Source of the DNA: Chionis minor
Taxonomy: Eukaryota > Chordata > Aves > Charadriiformes > Chionididae
DNA length: 64,000 nucleotides
Assembly: GCA_013398295.1 (NCBI GenBank)
Contig: VZSF01003600.1
Coordinates: forward strand, 516,641 to 580,640
Direction of reading: 5' to 3'
Shown here: positions 22,591 through 35,100 of the stretch, one piece after another
Layout of the letters: each line of letters starts with the position of its first letter
Position numbering within the stretch: the stretch's first letter is position 1
Made by a program: the position numbers and the translations under genes
The notes under the pieces: generated by a model
What the model saw: only the letters and a program-made list of their open reading frames with translations
Databases searched by the model: none
What the model was told of the DNA's origin: nothing

Positions 22591-22930
22591 AGAACTGGTC
22601 TTCAGCCCAGGTTATTAAGCATCTCAATCAATGGCCTGGGAAGAAACATAAAACCGTGGTGTATAAAGCCTGCAGATGGCACAAAGCCTGTGGGGATGCA
22701 GGTGGGGATGACAGGACGCCGGAGCTCTCCAGCTCGTTGGCCAGCTTGGCTTATGCAAATCACTAATCTAAAGGTAACACCAGTGATAAAAGCTGGATTT
22801 AACAGCCCAGGTTCAAGAACGAAGGGCTGAGGCCACTCCTGGAGGTGGGGGATTTTACTGTGAGCACCATGGCTCCAAGCCTGGCTTTGGGTTCATGGCA
22901 GGTGAACTTCAACACCGACTTCCAACAACA
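22591..22930 (+). mobile_element. Probable decayed LINE (CR1-type) ORF2 relic
   Basis: Two landmarks of CR1-type reverse transcriptase occur in order on the plus strand: a degenerate catalytic-loop region at about 22627-22690 (translated INGLGRNIK..ADGTKPVG, where intact elements have an ADD motif) and, about 200 bp on, WQVNFNTD near 22900, like the conserved W-x-x-x-FN region downstream. Frames are broken and the ADD motif is lost. The assignment rests on these two short matches. Confidence 0.4.
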
Positions 22931-24889
22931 CCTGGGTGACAAAAGCCGATGCAAATTTGGGAGCACAGAGAGAGAGAAGCGGAGCTGGGAGGGAAGCTGC
23001 TGCACTCACCACTGCTGCCGGTTACCGGGTCCTCTCCTGCGCTTGGAAGTGGTGCAGGACATCCCTCTGGGGAAGGGTTCCCAGGGCCACCTGGCCGGGC
23101 AAGGAGCGCTGTAGGTGGACCAGGGCTTGCTGGCAGCACGTGGACACCTTGGCTTCAACAGGAAAGCAAGAGCACTCCTTTTTTTAAAAATACATTTGTC
23201 GCCTTAAAACCTATGAGTATTGCTTAGAGTCAGTGTCAATGGTAATCCAAAAATCAACTGGTTTTTTTTCTTTTTCTCAAGAGACATCCTCTAGTTAAAA
23301 CAGAAATTAATTCAGGGGAGCTTTATGGCTGGTATCAAGCAGAAGTTCCTTCTGGCTTTGTAACTGACTGATCTGCTGTGTGTCAAGCCGCAGGATCAAG
23401 TTTTTTAACTCCCTGCAATAAATATTGAAGGCTATTTAAATGGAAAAGGAAATCACAGTTTTGCTGATTTGTGTTATATAAGCAAGGTTTAAAATGAAAT
23501 TACCGTTCCTGGAGATGAAAGAAGTTAAAATCTGCTCATGTTTTTTACCCTTAGGTTTAAAAAGCAAATAAATACGTAAACAAATAAATCAAAAATATTA
23601 AATCTCATCTAATCTGCTTTAACCAGAAAAATCTAAAAAGAGGCTTTCTTGTTCTGCAGCTGAAAGAGTTGGGCATGCAAATCTTTCCCAAGGAAAGCTT
23701 TTCTTCTCAGATAAGTGTTCAGAATCTGAATTAAATTCGTATTAACAAAGCTGACTTCCTTTTTTAAATCCGGATTATGAACTACACTGTCTTAGATGTC
23801 CCTTACTTGCTCCTTGTCATACCAAACCGTTAATTTCTCACTTTTCTAGAGAAGCCCTCCATGAAAAGCAATCAAAATGTGACAGTGGCACGGCTGTGGC
23901 CAGGTTTCTGGGCACTTCTTTATATGCTGTGAAAAAGAAAAGCAGCCCTTTCGCTCATTCCTCAGCCTCCACAGGCAGGGCTGGAAACGAGCCACGGGAG
24001 ACTTTCCATGTCTTCTCTAAAATGTTAATCCTTTGACGTGCAGAGGAGCAGCCAGTCTGACCTTTGCTCACACTATCTGTATTAATTCTTCTGTCCACAT
24101 TTTTATGGAAGAAGACTTGTCAAGTAACAGCGTTTAGGCTAAGAATACAGCAGCCTCTTAAACTGTTTTATGCTTTTGTGTTTCCATAACCAGGCGCTGC
24201 TTGTGTAAATACCAACCATAAATATTCATGAGCTCCACTTTTTCCCTTCCCCAGTAAGTTCCGCTGCGAGCGTGGAGAAGGGGTGTGAGCACTGGGAAGG
24301 TAATTGCGCCAGCCTGCTTAATCACGGAGCTCACGGAGCTGAGAGGCTGCAACTTTGCAATTATCTTTGTCCTCCTCTGTGCAGGATACCTACAGATGTC
24401 TCCGACTTGGCCAGTTGGCTGTAAAAATAACCCTGAAGTCTTCACCACTGCAGCTGTTTTCTAGTCTTCGGGGCTCTTACGGTGGTGTCTGGAGCGTGCC
24501 AGAGGTTGCTCTCCATTTCTGTCCTCCTTTCAAAACCCTGCCCAGCCTTCAGACAGCTCCTGCCTTGCGTTTCCCCCTGGAGATTTACTGCTCCAGCCTC
24601 CTCTCAGTTTTCCCCTCATCGCTGTTACCCCTCAGGCTTTCCGCTGGTGGCCATCCTCTCCCCATCCATACTGTAAACACCTCTTACTCTCAGCTGACTG
24701 CATCCCGTTGGAGACAGATTTCACTATTGTCTCCTTTCTCTACATGAATAAACCACATTATGGTCTTTTTAGACTATTTCTCCACCAGTGAGCCCAACAA
24801 GCCCAACTCTGTTTAGTACCTTCAGATTTTACCCTCTACAAGTCCACAAAAGCAGATGATTTAGATGACTGGTCCCTTTACGAGTCCAG
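22931..24889. other. Unrecognised sequence, no gene seen
   Basis: A/T-rich for most of its length (23160-24200), with a pyrimidine-rich part at 24430-24720. No exon or repeat was recognised. Confidence 0.35.
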
Positions 24890-25326
24890 ACGAGGCCATG
24901 GAGATGCTGGGAGGGCTGGAGCCCCTCTACTGGGAGGACAGGCTGGGAGAGCTGGGGGGGTTCAGCCTGGAGAAGAGAAGGCTCCGGGGAGACCTTCCAG
25001 CCCCTGCCAGTGTCTGAAAGGGGCTCCAGGAAAGCTGGGGAGGGACTCGGGATCAGGGAGTGGCGCCAGAGGATGAGGGGGAACGGTTTTAAACTGGCGG
25101 AGGGGAGATTTAGATATGAGGCAGAAATTCCTGGCTGTGAGGATGGGGAGCCCCTGGCCAGGGTGTCCCAGAGCAGCTGTGGCTGCCCCATCCCTGGAGG
25201 TTCAAGGCCAGGTTGGACAGGGCTTGGAGCACCCTGGTGTGGTGGGAGGTGTCCCTGCCCAGGGCAGGGGGTGGCACTGGATGGGCTTTAAGGTCCCTTC
25301 CCACTGTAGCCACTCTACAATTCTAT
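24890..25326 (+). mobile_element. CR1 LINE 3' half, plus strand
   Basis: Sense CR1 from the GGAGGGCTGGAGCCCCTCTAC region of ORF2 through the 3' UTR to a weak tail (CTACAATTCTAT). It has the GGCTTGGAGCACCCTGGTGTGG block shared with 9597-10108 and 11293-11579. ORF2 C-terminal sequence is recognisable but frameshifted. Confidence 0.9.
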
Positions 25327-27839
25327 ACAATATGCTCACTCAACCTGGAAGGTATACTTGAAAAAACACCTCTCTCCTTTCCTACAAAAGCCTCAACCTG
25401 CCCCTGTGAACTTTTTAAAATGTTCTTTGCCCAAGCTGCCTCCCTCTGGGGAAGCCTACTGCCCCTACGGAAAATCCCACATCCCCATCCCCTACCCTTG
25501 GCACTCATTTTCCCCTCAATTTGTCAACTCCCAGTGTGAACACTTTGGCTGAAGTTGGGATGAATAAACATTGTCAGAGTATTTGGGAACAGACACGGAT
25601 AATTTCCCAACTGAGAGTTTCTCTGTGCTTTTCCTCAAGGTCTGTTGCATTTGCTATTCTGATACTGTTGGTTTCCCCTGTTGAGAGAAGCCTCCTCTTA
25701 ATTAACTATCTAGTCAGGCTAGAGCACTCCACACCTAGGCAATTTCTTTTCATGCTTTTTTCTTACAGATGATGAGCCAGCAGAAGGGCAAAATTCTCAG
25801 GGAAACAGAAAAAAATGTCGCAGTCACTGTTCTTTCCTTTCTAGCAGAATCTATTGCTCCAGGTTCACACAAAACCAACAGCATCCGAGCGTTGTGCCTC
25901 TAATTGCCTTACAGCTCTGCTACCTGGGACTGCAACAAGGCTTGCATTTTGTTCTGGAATGCTCCCGGTATTTTGTTCCATTATTATTTTTGCAGATTAA
26001 GACATTACGTTCAGTGCCTCGCTTTTACATCTTCCCGGGGGGCTGGAGAAGCTCCCCGGGGGACGGATGTCCATCCACTGCAGCTCGCAGAAAGAGCAAA
26101 AACACACCTTTCCTAGAATCAGGGTCTCTTCCAACCGTAGCCATCCTAGGAGGTGGGTTTAGCTCCACGGCGAGGTGCCAGCCAGCCCCTTCCCCGCTGC
26201 CCGCGCCCGGCAGCTGCTAATGAGAGTAACGCCTGTGCCGCGGGAGGGAGCGGTAAGCGACACGGTGACATGGTTAGAATTAAGAAATTAATACGACTGG
26301 TTTTTAAATCACATAGGAGTTCAGCGGTGGGTTTAAAGGTGATCAGACAGCAGGCACAGCACGCGGAATATTGATTTTTCTGTGTGACAAGTACTATTTT
26401 TGTATTCTCGACTGTCAAATAAACAAAACCTACAATACAAATTAAGGGGGCATGTCCAATAAATCCCATGTTTATAAAATAGCTGGATTCTACAGGGCAG
26501 ATTAATTATGGATGGCAATTAATTTGAGCTGCTAACAGCTAAAATCATGAATATTTTAGTGGAAGTCCACCTACAGCACCAGCCCTGGAAATTACATCCT
26601 ACGTTCCAGTGCCTGCTTTTATTCTGAAAACATTGCTTCCATTTGTGATGGGAAGCAACAACTTATAAACACTGCAATAATCACACAGCACCACAGGCTT
26701 TCTGCTTCTCTGTATGCCAGATGAGTCATCCCGGTTATTTCGTACTACAATGTTATCAGAATGGATCTCATGATATGATTATAATGCATGTAAAGCTTAG
26801 CAAGGAAATACTATATAAATTTTTAATATAATTTTCTATTCAATGCTCATGTTTTGTAGTGCACAGAGGCAAATAATTTTAACTACTTTATGCCGGAGTG
26901 CATAGTTGCTGCTTGAATTGCTTTATCTCCATCATCCAAAACTCAGTGTGATGAGAAAACACTTACTACATAATTTTATGAATATTGTGCCACGTACATA
27001 CTATGTGAAGATTGCCTATAGTATATAATTGTCTATTTTTCCATTTGAATTTTTATTTCATCCTGCTGATTGCCAAATCAGACAAGATTTTCATAGAAAT
27101 TAATCATTTTCCATCATGCGGTTCTTCAAATGCAGAGGTGAAGTACCAGTCTTCTATCTCATCGTGCATGTCTGAAGGCCAAAGAAGGTTCAGAAAGGTG
27201 CGGTTTTCCCCCAAAACATACTGGCCTTCCCAGCCAGACGTGTGTATTCAGAGGTGATGAGTAAGACGTGGCAGTTTTTAAACAGCCTGGGGGAGAGGGA
27301 AAGGGGCTGGTGTCTGGGGAGAGCTGGCTGCTGCTGCTGAGGTCGCTGGTTTGCAGCAGGACTGTGCTCATTCCCAAAGACAAAATGAGTAACTGACTTC
27401 AGACCACGTGCAAAACTCATCAAGTGTTCGGGCACCTCCTCCTTTCCTGGCCCCTTGCACAGCCTGATGGTGCATGGCTGGTGTGACTCCAGGCAGGTAT
27501 TTTAGAAACATTGATTAATAAAAAAGGCTATTTGTGTCAAAACTTTTCCAGTGAGAAGTTCCTACAAGATCTCGTAAAAACAAAAAGGTTGATTTTCCCC
27601 AATTTTTTAATGAAATTTGACCTAGGTTCCACAAGCTGTTTTGCTGTCAACAAGAAACAGGATACAGAGAAACTACAGAGACTTCATCTGCCAGCTACCC
27701 AGACGGCCAGGGGCCAAGCGCATGTCACCTACGACGAGGGGCCTGTGCATCTGATGGCAGCCCACCACCCGTGAAGGGTAGCTGCAAAGCCAAATCCTCC
27801 TTGGCTGGGTCAGGAAGTGTAGCTACGGGTTACAATTCG
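25327..27839. other. Unrecognised sequence with A/T-rich, TAAT-containing stretch
   Basis: No gene was recognised. The part 26220-26560 carries many TAATTA/AATTAA-type words (for example TTAATTATGG and GCAATTAATTTG), of the kind bound by homeodomain proteins, and no repeat signature. This is weak evidence for a conserved non-coding element. A few bases near 26124-26150 look like a CR1 tail remnant but are too short to call. Confidence 0.3.
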
Positions 27840-28018
27840 GGAGGCTTTAGACAAGATGTTAGGGTAGGCAGCTGTGGAAGAGGCACCCAAAGGTGGTGCA
27901 GTCTCCGTCCTTGGAGACTGCCAAACTCAGCTAGACAAAGTCACCGCTGGCCTGCTCTGGTGCTTCAAGGTGGGACTGGTGGGATGACCTCCACTGGTCA
28001 CTTCCACACAATATTTCT
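27840..28018 (+). mobile_element. Old, diverged CR1 3' relic
   Basis: The sense sequence keeps the order seen near CR1 3' ends: GTGCAGTCTCCGTCCTTGGA, then CAAACTCAGCTAGACAAAG, then GGTGGGATGACCTCCA. The octamer tail is not preserved. Much more diverged than the other CR1 copies in the window. Confidence 0.6.
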
Positions 28019-28164
28019 CTGATTCATGTCACTGCTGGTAGTTCCAGACAAATGATTTTTCCAAATTATTCTGTCCTACCTCAGTGGTATCTCACAACGA
28101 GGAGTTTTATTTGCTGTCATCTTGTTGATTACCTTGCTTCATTAGGGTCCCTTCAGACTGGAGA

Positions 28165-28420
28165 ATTTCAGCTTTGGCTGATCTAAATAACTCTATCATC
28201 TGCAAATGTACCACATCAGTAATCACTCCCTTCCCCACATCGTTAATTAGCATGCCAGACAGCAACGGTCCCCACGTGGAAATCTCTGGACACCCTACTG
28301 TTAACCTTTTGCCACAGTCAAATGGGCATTTATTCCCACTCCGTGTTCTGGGACTTGGCTGGAGACATTTTGAAAGCCCAAATAAATTATGTCAGATGGT
28401 GCTCCTTTGTGCCTGCTTGC
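28165..28420 (-). mobile_element. Ancient amniote LINE (CR1/L3-type) relic, antisense
   Basis: Plus-strand words ATCATCTGCAAATGTACCAC, TCGTTAATTAGCATGCCAGA and CTGTTAACCTTTTGCCACAG follow the order of an ancient LINE ORF2 antisense strand that is widespread in reptile and bird genomes. Divergence is high and no frame is open. Family name is approximate. Confidence 0.5.
28176..28202. repeat. 27-bp exact direct repeat, copy 1
   Basis: This stretch (GGCTGATCTAAATAAC... ending CATCTG) recurs without mismatch at 28950-28976, although the sequences around the two copies are unrelated. This copy is within the ancient LINE relic and is taken as the source. Confidence 0.9.
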
Positions 28421-28852
28421 TCAAGTGAAAAATAGACTGGTATTTCCATGCAGAACAACAACACTACGCAGCAGAAGTTACACCACCGCGGCTCTCGGGG
28501 GAAGCTGTGAAAATCCCTGGTACTGATGGCTACGCTGTACTCATCCCCCGGATTTCAAGAGCTTTTTGGACATATTCCTCACTCCTCCTATCGCTATCCT
28601 TGTTCTTTATGCCACTGACCGGGAAAAGGAGTTAAAAAGAAAGCCATGTTATTAACAAAGAGGAAACCACTCATTTAAGTGCTATTTATACGTCTGTGGA
28701 GACTGTTCTTGGAAATTCTCCACCAGCTACAACTACACACAGACACCCAGGCAATGGAGAAACTGAACTGTTCTTTACGTGTCGGCCACCTCTCCAGTGC
28801 TGGTACAGAATCCCTCCTTCTGTATGAGGAGAGGAAATGGAATAAATCACAG
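28421..28852. other. Unrecognised sequence
   Basis: No gene or repeat was recognised. Confidence 0.35.
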
Positions 28853-28897
28853 AATTACAAGAATCATAAGAAGAAGAATCAGAAGAAGAAGAAAAAA
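28853..28897. repeat. Imperfect AAG-rich purine tract
   Basis: A purine-rich stretch of interrupted AAG triplets on the plus strand, ending in an A run. Low-complexity DNA. Confidence 0.8.
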
Positions 28898-28933
28898 TGC
28901 GAGGTGGGTTCCTGCACGGGCTCCTCGCCACAC

Positions 28934-28982
28934 CTGGGGCAATCACTTAGGCTGATCTAAATAACTCTATCATCTGGGGCAA
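28934..28982. repeat. Insertion-like block holding copy 2 of the 27-bp repeat
   Basis: A 9-bp direct repeat CTGGGGCAA (28934-28942 and 28974-28982) flanks 31 bp, of which the last 24 plus CTG of the flank match 28176-28202 exactly. This is the form left by templated filler DNA at a repaired break, with the 9-bp repeat as its border. Confidence 0.75.
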
Positions 28983-31782
28983 GTTCCTCAGAAGGTCTCT
29001 GGCGTCTAACGCTGGCTGAAATCACCTTAAAATCAGCAGCCTTTATATCTCCAAGGGCCATAGCCTTATCATGATGACATTGTCCATCTGCATGGTAAGG
29101 AGAACATTTCCTCATTGGAAGGCTGAGAAAGCCCAGCAAGCACTGCAGCGTGCTCCAGTGCTGCAGAAACCCGTAGGGTACTTCAGGTTCTTTTGAAGAC
29201 GAGTGCCCCCGTTACGGAGGACCCATACGGCTGAGAGTAGCACCTTCAGCAAAGACTGGTTCAACTTCCCTTTCCAAAAGCTGTGCAACACCCTCAAACT
29301 GCCCCTGCCTTCACCTGGGAGAGTGCAAGGACTAACACAAGCCCCTTCCCTCCCAGCAGTCACCGGCTCTGTGGGAGCAAGACCAGGAGAAGAGGCACGG
29401 AGACACCGCCGGAGGGGGAAGCAGGGATGGGGAGAAGGAACTGGGACGTAGCCATGTCCTGCGAGGAACAGAAGCTGCGACGTGCTGAATAAATCACTTG
29501 CAATTAATCCTGTGACCAACTTCAATTCCAAAGCTTGTTTATATCCATCATGGTCTAGTTATCAGAGAGGAAAAAGCAAACTTACAAAAATATATACCAA
29601 TTAAATGCTTGTAGCTCAATGAGGTTTCGGCTCATATTTCAGTTCTGCTGAACTGCGAGAGTGCCAGTGGAAACCTTTTGAAGTAGTCAATGATTATTTT
29701 AACAATTCAACTTATTTTCAAATGATTTATCCAGGAAAATAGCAATTTCTAACTGCCTTGGATTCATTGAACCAATGTGCTATAATATGTCATATAATTA
29801 AACTAGTCATTAAGACTTCTACTGAATAGAAAAATCAAATCTCAGAAGCATCTGACCTTTTGGGCATTTCAGCCTTTCACACTTCAGTTACCCAGTTGTC
29901 TTAAAATTGCCTATTAGTAACTGCCTGCCTTTATGGGCTTTCTGAACAGTTTTCTGAACAGCAAAATTAGCGCTAACTAAATCTAGTACTAATAGCTTCA
30001 CTTCATATCTTTAATAACAGAGTCCTGAGAAATAACGCGGCCATCATTCTTCTGTAGGTGTGCCCTGCCATCTTAATTAATTCCTCACTGATAGAAGTGT
30101 GACAAATACAACTTTTTTTTTTTTTTTCATTTTCAATAAATAGTTGTGCTTAAGGGAGCCTGTGAGAAGACCGGTAGGTTCTTCCAAACCATTACCACCG
30201 TATTATGATTAGATGGATATGCTCAAAACCAGAGGGATTCGTGACTCGCATTTGCAGATATGCCAGTCTTTTGGTGACCTTTATTTTTGCTTTAGGCGGT
30301 GAAAGGGTATATATATCCCACACGACATGCATCAGAAACGGCGAAAAAGTCCCCAGCCCATGCCACATACTTGCAAAGCACTTTGCGAATGACAGCAGCG
30401 AGAATATCGGTGTGAGTGACGGGCACGGCCAGCAAGAACCAAACTACAAGAACTGCAGTAAATGACAAAGAACAACTCCAGGACTGCCTGGCCACAGCCA
30501 GAATAAACACCCAGACGTTTTCGAGCGCGGCTCGTTTTCCCATGGGATCTGTGTCGGGCACACCAACTTATATTAAAAAACAGCTCAGATTTTGACTCGG
30601 TTCTTCATGAGGTGACAGCCACCGCGAGAATAAACCCCTGCCCTTAGAGGAGTTAATTTTCATCACGCTCAAGGACAATTTCTAACAAACTGTGACATCA
30701 GGGTTTTTTCAGCTTGAAACTGCGTGGGGCAGGAAAGCCCCTGCAGCTCCCGCTCTGGAAAGGGCCAGTGTTCGTGCCAGCACGGGGACCCCCGGGCCAG
30801 CGCTCCCTGGCTCGCCCCGCGCACCGGGATGTGTCAGACCAAGGATACGGGGCTGCAGCCAGGGAGCAAGCCTGCTCTGCGCCGCCTTTTCCAGGGAGCG
30901 AGAGGAAAACACCCCCCGGTTCTCAATGTGACACTGGGACAACCAGTACAACGCACAGCGTGGTTCTCGCTGGGGTCTCCGGGTGAGTGTCTCGGGAGAT
31001 CTCGCCGTTTCTCGCTCTGCCGGACGGTCGCCCACACCCCGTCCCCCGTGTCTCCTGGATCCCGGCACCAGGACACCTGACAAGTGTGGGTTTAGGTGCC
31101 ATTAGCTAAATGATATTTAAATTGTCCTGAGCTCATAACAACCACTGTTTGGTTTGATGGCTGGAAAGATCCCCACTGCTGCTAGCCGACTGCTCTCCAC
31201 GTGCTCATTTGTGGGAACTAATCAGAAGAAAATACTGTAATAAAGTATACGATTTCCACTTGGTTTTAAAAAGGAAAGATAAAAAAAACAACCAAAACTT
31301 GAGAACGTTGCTGACTCTTACAGACATTATCTATGTATCTAGCTTTAGCACATCAGTATGTACATGGAAGCATTCAAAAGAAAAAAAAAAGATTAAGAAA
31401 AATTATATGCAGAACTATCAGTTTGATTTTTAAAAGAGTAAAAGGATGTTCTAGCACGGCCAACATGAACTATCCGATGATACTCTAGTTGAAAGCCCAC
31501 AGTCAAAAGTGCTGCATCAAATAGCAAGAATTTCTTCTGAAAATTTAGGAATTCTTCAGTCTGACACGCAGGAAGAAAAGCAAACTAATTAACCACGGGA
31601 CAGGTACGGATCATCAGGGAGAGGCATCCTTACAGCAGCAAAAGCCAAATGTAGGGCAGGACAGGGAAGATCTTTTTCTACCAAGAAAAGCTTGACTGTC
31701 AGATACTGATAGTTTGAGGTATTAATGTCATTCCAAAGGACTCCAGCTTTCTCTAGCATATGGTGTACGGTTGATGTCATAC
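28983..31782. other. Unrecognised sequence, no gene seen
   Basis: Mostly A/T-rich (29480-30680, 31090-31780). The part 30690-31080 is G/C- and CpG-richer and contains a donor-like GGGTGAGT at about 30980, but no acceptor or conserved frame supports an exon. Confidence 0.35.
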
Positions 31783-32140
31783 ACAGAATCACAGAATATC
31801 AAGGGTTGGCAGGGACCTCTGGAGATCATCTGGTCCAACCCCCTGCCAGAGCAGGGTCACCCACAGCAGGGGGCACAGGATGGCGTCCAGGCGGGTTGGG
31901 AATGTCTCCAGAGTGGGAGACTCCACCACCTCTCTGGGCAGCCTGTGCCAGGGCTCTGCCACCCTCCAAGGAAAGAAGTTCCTCCTCACGTTGAGATGGA
32001 ACTTCCTATATTCGAGTTTATACCCATTGCCCTGTGTCCTGTCACTGGGCACCACCGAGAAAAGCCTGGCCCGCTCCCTTGAAGTATTTGTAGACATTGA
32101 TGAGATCCCCCTCAGCCTGCTTTTCTCCAGACTAAAAAGA
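31783..32140 (-). mobile_element. CR1 LINE 3' fragment
   Basis: A minus-strand CR1 3' end with tail CACAGAATCACAGAAT at 31783, then GGTTGGCAGGGACCTCTGG and GTTGGGAATGTCTCCAGAG. It closely matches 42154-42510 over its full length, including the ATTTGTAGACATTGATGAG block. A minus-strand frame is open through most of it, so it is fairly young. Confidence 0.93.
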
Positions 32141-35100
32141 CACGTGGTTTAGATTTTGCATTTGAGTCCTTGTGGAGCACAGTCCTCACAACCCTGTTCC
32201 CAGAAGCCCGGGGAAGTGGAGAAGAGGCAGAGAGCTCTGCAGCACCTTCCTCAGCAGAAGCTGGTGAGAGGACCCTGCGCCTCGTACCAAGCCTTGTGTC
32301 CAGCGTTCGCACGCGGCGGCCGAAGAGGAGGCGCTTCCAGCGGTGGGGAGAGAGCTGCAGCTCATGGAAGGGATGGGCGCTCGGACTCCAGGGAAGATGA
32401 GAAGTAAATTTTGTAACAGGGAAGCTGGAAGTGGCACCGCCGCCCTGGGAGCCAGTATCCCCCGAGCCCGGGCTCTTGGTGCGGCTCCCACAGAATATTG
32501 GGGAAGTTTTATATCCACTGCCTCTACAGACAGTTCTCAGTCCTTGTGGTGGAGCAGGAGGGAGGGTCCTGCAGTGCTGGGAGGTCCCTGCAGCAGGCTG
32601 GTGATAAGCTCCGATGGATTTATTGACCTGAAGGACAGAGACTGCCATTTGGGATATGGAGAGATGATTTGTGGGGGGGTAAAGACTGGAGGAGAAGGTC
32701 AACTATGAAATATGAAATACAAAGAATTTCAGGGTCTAATTACCAAACCTGAATGAGGGATGCAGAAGAAGAATTGAGGTAGATTTTTTTTTTTTAAAAT
32801 TCTTTTTACCCATTCCAACTATATCTTGCCGAGGGCTTTTACTTAGTGAAACATCTTTCCATCAGAGGAAAGCAGAGAAATATGAATATTAACATCACCA
32901 GTAGATGCACATTACTCTTGCAGAAGACATAAAGATGAAAGCAAGCAATGCAGTTATTTGCCTTTATCTTCAATGCTACCAAGAGCCAAACCCTACATTT
33001 TTATCAGGCAGATTTCACTGAGCTACAAAATTCAAAATACTTCAAAGAAATGAAGAAACTGCTGCAGTGTACGGCCAGACCCTGATAAAGCCCCTATTTC
33101 TTGCTCACCCCTCCCAGCTCAGGGCTGCCCAGTGACTGTCCTGGAGGGGCAGGATGGGGCACAGGAGAGCTCTTGTTCCTGAATGTGCCAAGAGTGCTGA
33201 GAGTAACTGTTGGGAGGCGGGATTACATCCCCTGAATTTTGGAACATTATCAGAATGAATCCCCCCAAAATGCCAGTGTCAACGTTGCTCTTTCTCTGGG
33301 CTCATCTGGGAGCCATGGGAGATGTTTGACTCCCTCTGTTGATTTTCATGTTTTCGCTCAACGTCAGGTGTATGTCCGAGCAGGTAGTCAGGGCTCCCTA
33401 AAACACGGCTAGGAATGTGCACTCCCAATTTCACCTTTTCTTTGTAACTCCACATTTCCCTGGCTTTGGCCCTTGCTGGGCACTTCACAGCAAAACGGAA
33501 AATAGTGCCGAGCGCTGAAGTGACACTGCTAGCGCAGTCTTGAAGTTACAGGGTCATTATTCGAGTTTCCAAAACACCTAATGTGTAGTTGTTCACTCTG
33601 ATCATACAATACAATCTGCAATGAAAAATAGGATGTAATATATAACACGCCAGCCATTTCTCCGTGGAAAATACCTGCTGGATGAAAGACTTTGCCTATG
33701 CTATCCCTTGCTTTGCTTTTCAACCTTAATACTCCACCTTCCTCTTCCTTTTCCTAAGGAACTGATTTCAGCACGACATTTGCAACGTCAAGTGTTATGT
33801 ACGCTTAATGTTGTCAGACTCCACTGAGATCTGCTGGGAGCAATCCCTTCCACTTCGGATTTAGCAAAGGCATGTTGATATTTCCTTCTCATCAGCTTTT
33901 GCTCCAAGGCCTGAGAGATCTTGGTGTGAGCCCATGCATTGCCGCGCACATCAGTTTGGTTTTGCCTTACTAGAAGAAAGCAATTTTGTAATACTCGGTT
34001 TTTAGCCTCAGGAGAAAGAGAGACTCTGTGTATGACACATGCAGAGAGAAGATTTTCTGAAGGGAGGGCAGGTTAAATTATTATCCGGCAACAGCGCAGG
34101 AAGTTGGAGGAATTGGTCCGGTGCCTTTGCAGCAGCGCTGAGGATGGCAGCGGGCTCATCCCGTGGTGCAGGGGAGGGGGATGCTCCCCCAGGGGGAAGA
34201 GAGGGGATTTCTCCCCGATTCCTGTGTCCAGGAGCCGTGAGCGGGACGGGCTGTCACCGCGCCGGGTGGCTGTGCCCAGGGCCAGCCTTGCCAAGGCGGG
34301 GGGGGGCTCGCACCAGCTCCAAACACCCGGAATTTGCATGGTACCGAGAGGCACTTGGATTGGGCGAGAGCTGCAAATCCTTCAGGAAGATGCAGTTGTG
34401 GAAGGGCAGGGCCAAGGCTGAGGCTGAGCAGGGTCCTTGCCAGCCGTCTCCTTCACACCCTGCCTGTCCCATTTCCGTGTCTCCGGCTGCGGCATGTGGT
34501 TGTGGAAGTGCCCCGGGCGCTAGTAAAACCCACGACTGGAGCTGGCCCAGCACTTCTCCAGTTGCCTTTCCATCAAAACCGTCCCCCTTCATCCCCTTCA
34601 CCACTAAAATCTTGCTTTGTGCTACGACGCATTTTTACCAAATCAGTAGTTATTTATTCATAAGAATCACACTTGCCCAGCCAGATCCCCAGACCCTGTT
34701 TGTATTTTGCCTGAAACACATATTTACTTCATCAAGTTTTTCTGAAGAATTTGTACAAAATCACCATGATGTGGGCCCAGCCATATTAGCTTTTGTCTAA
34801 TAAACTACCGCCCTTCCTCTTCTTTATTTCCTTATAAAAGTAAACAGGGTATCATAATCTCATTTTGGTATTTACTCTCATTTAAGAAAAAGAAAAAATC
34901 ACAAGGCATCACATACACTGTCATCCCCATCGGGATGCAGGCTCCAACACTGGCAATCTATTAGCTATCAAGAAAACACATTTTTAAAAGATTTTACTGC
35001 AAGCCTTTACTACTTGAGCAAAAGCATTTGACAGAGCTTGTTTGCCAAAACCAAGTCTTTGCAGGGCTCTGAGAAATGCCCAATTTCATGTATGTTAAAA

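Noticed and set aside
26124..26150. CR1 tail remnant (GGTCTCTTCCAACCGTAGCC)
   Set aside because: Under 30 bp and without the octamer tail; could be chance.
30690..30986. Candidate exon with donor-like GGGTGAGT in a CpG-richer stretch
   Set aside because: No convincing acceptor, no conserved frame and no recognisable protein.
34039..34800. A 253-codon plus-strand open frame
   Set aside because: Overlaps long frames on the other strand and in other frames, no recognisable domain, and composition follows the G/C-rich background.
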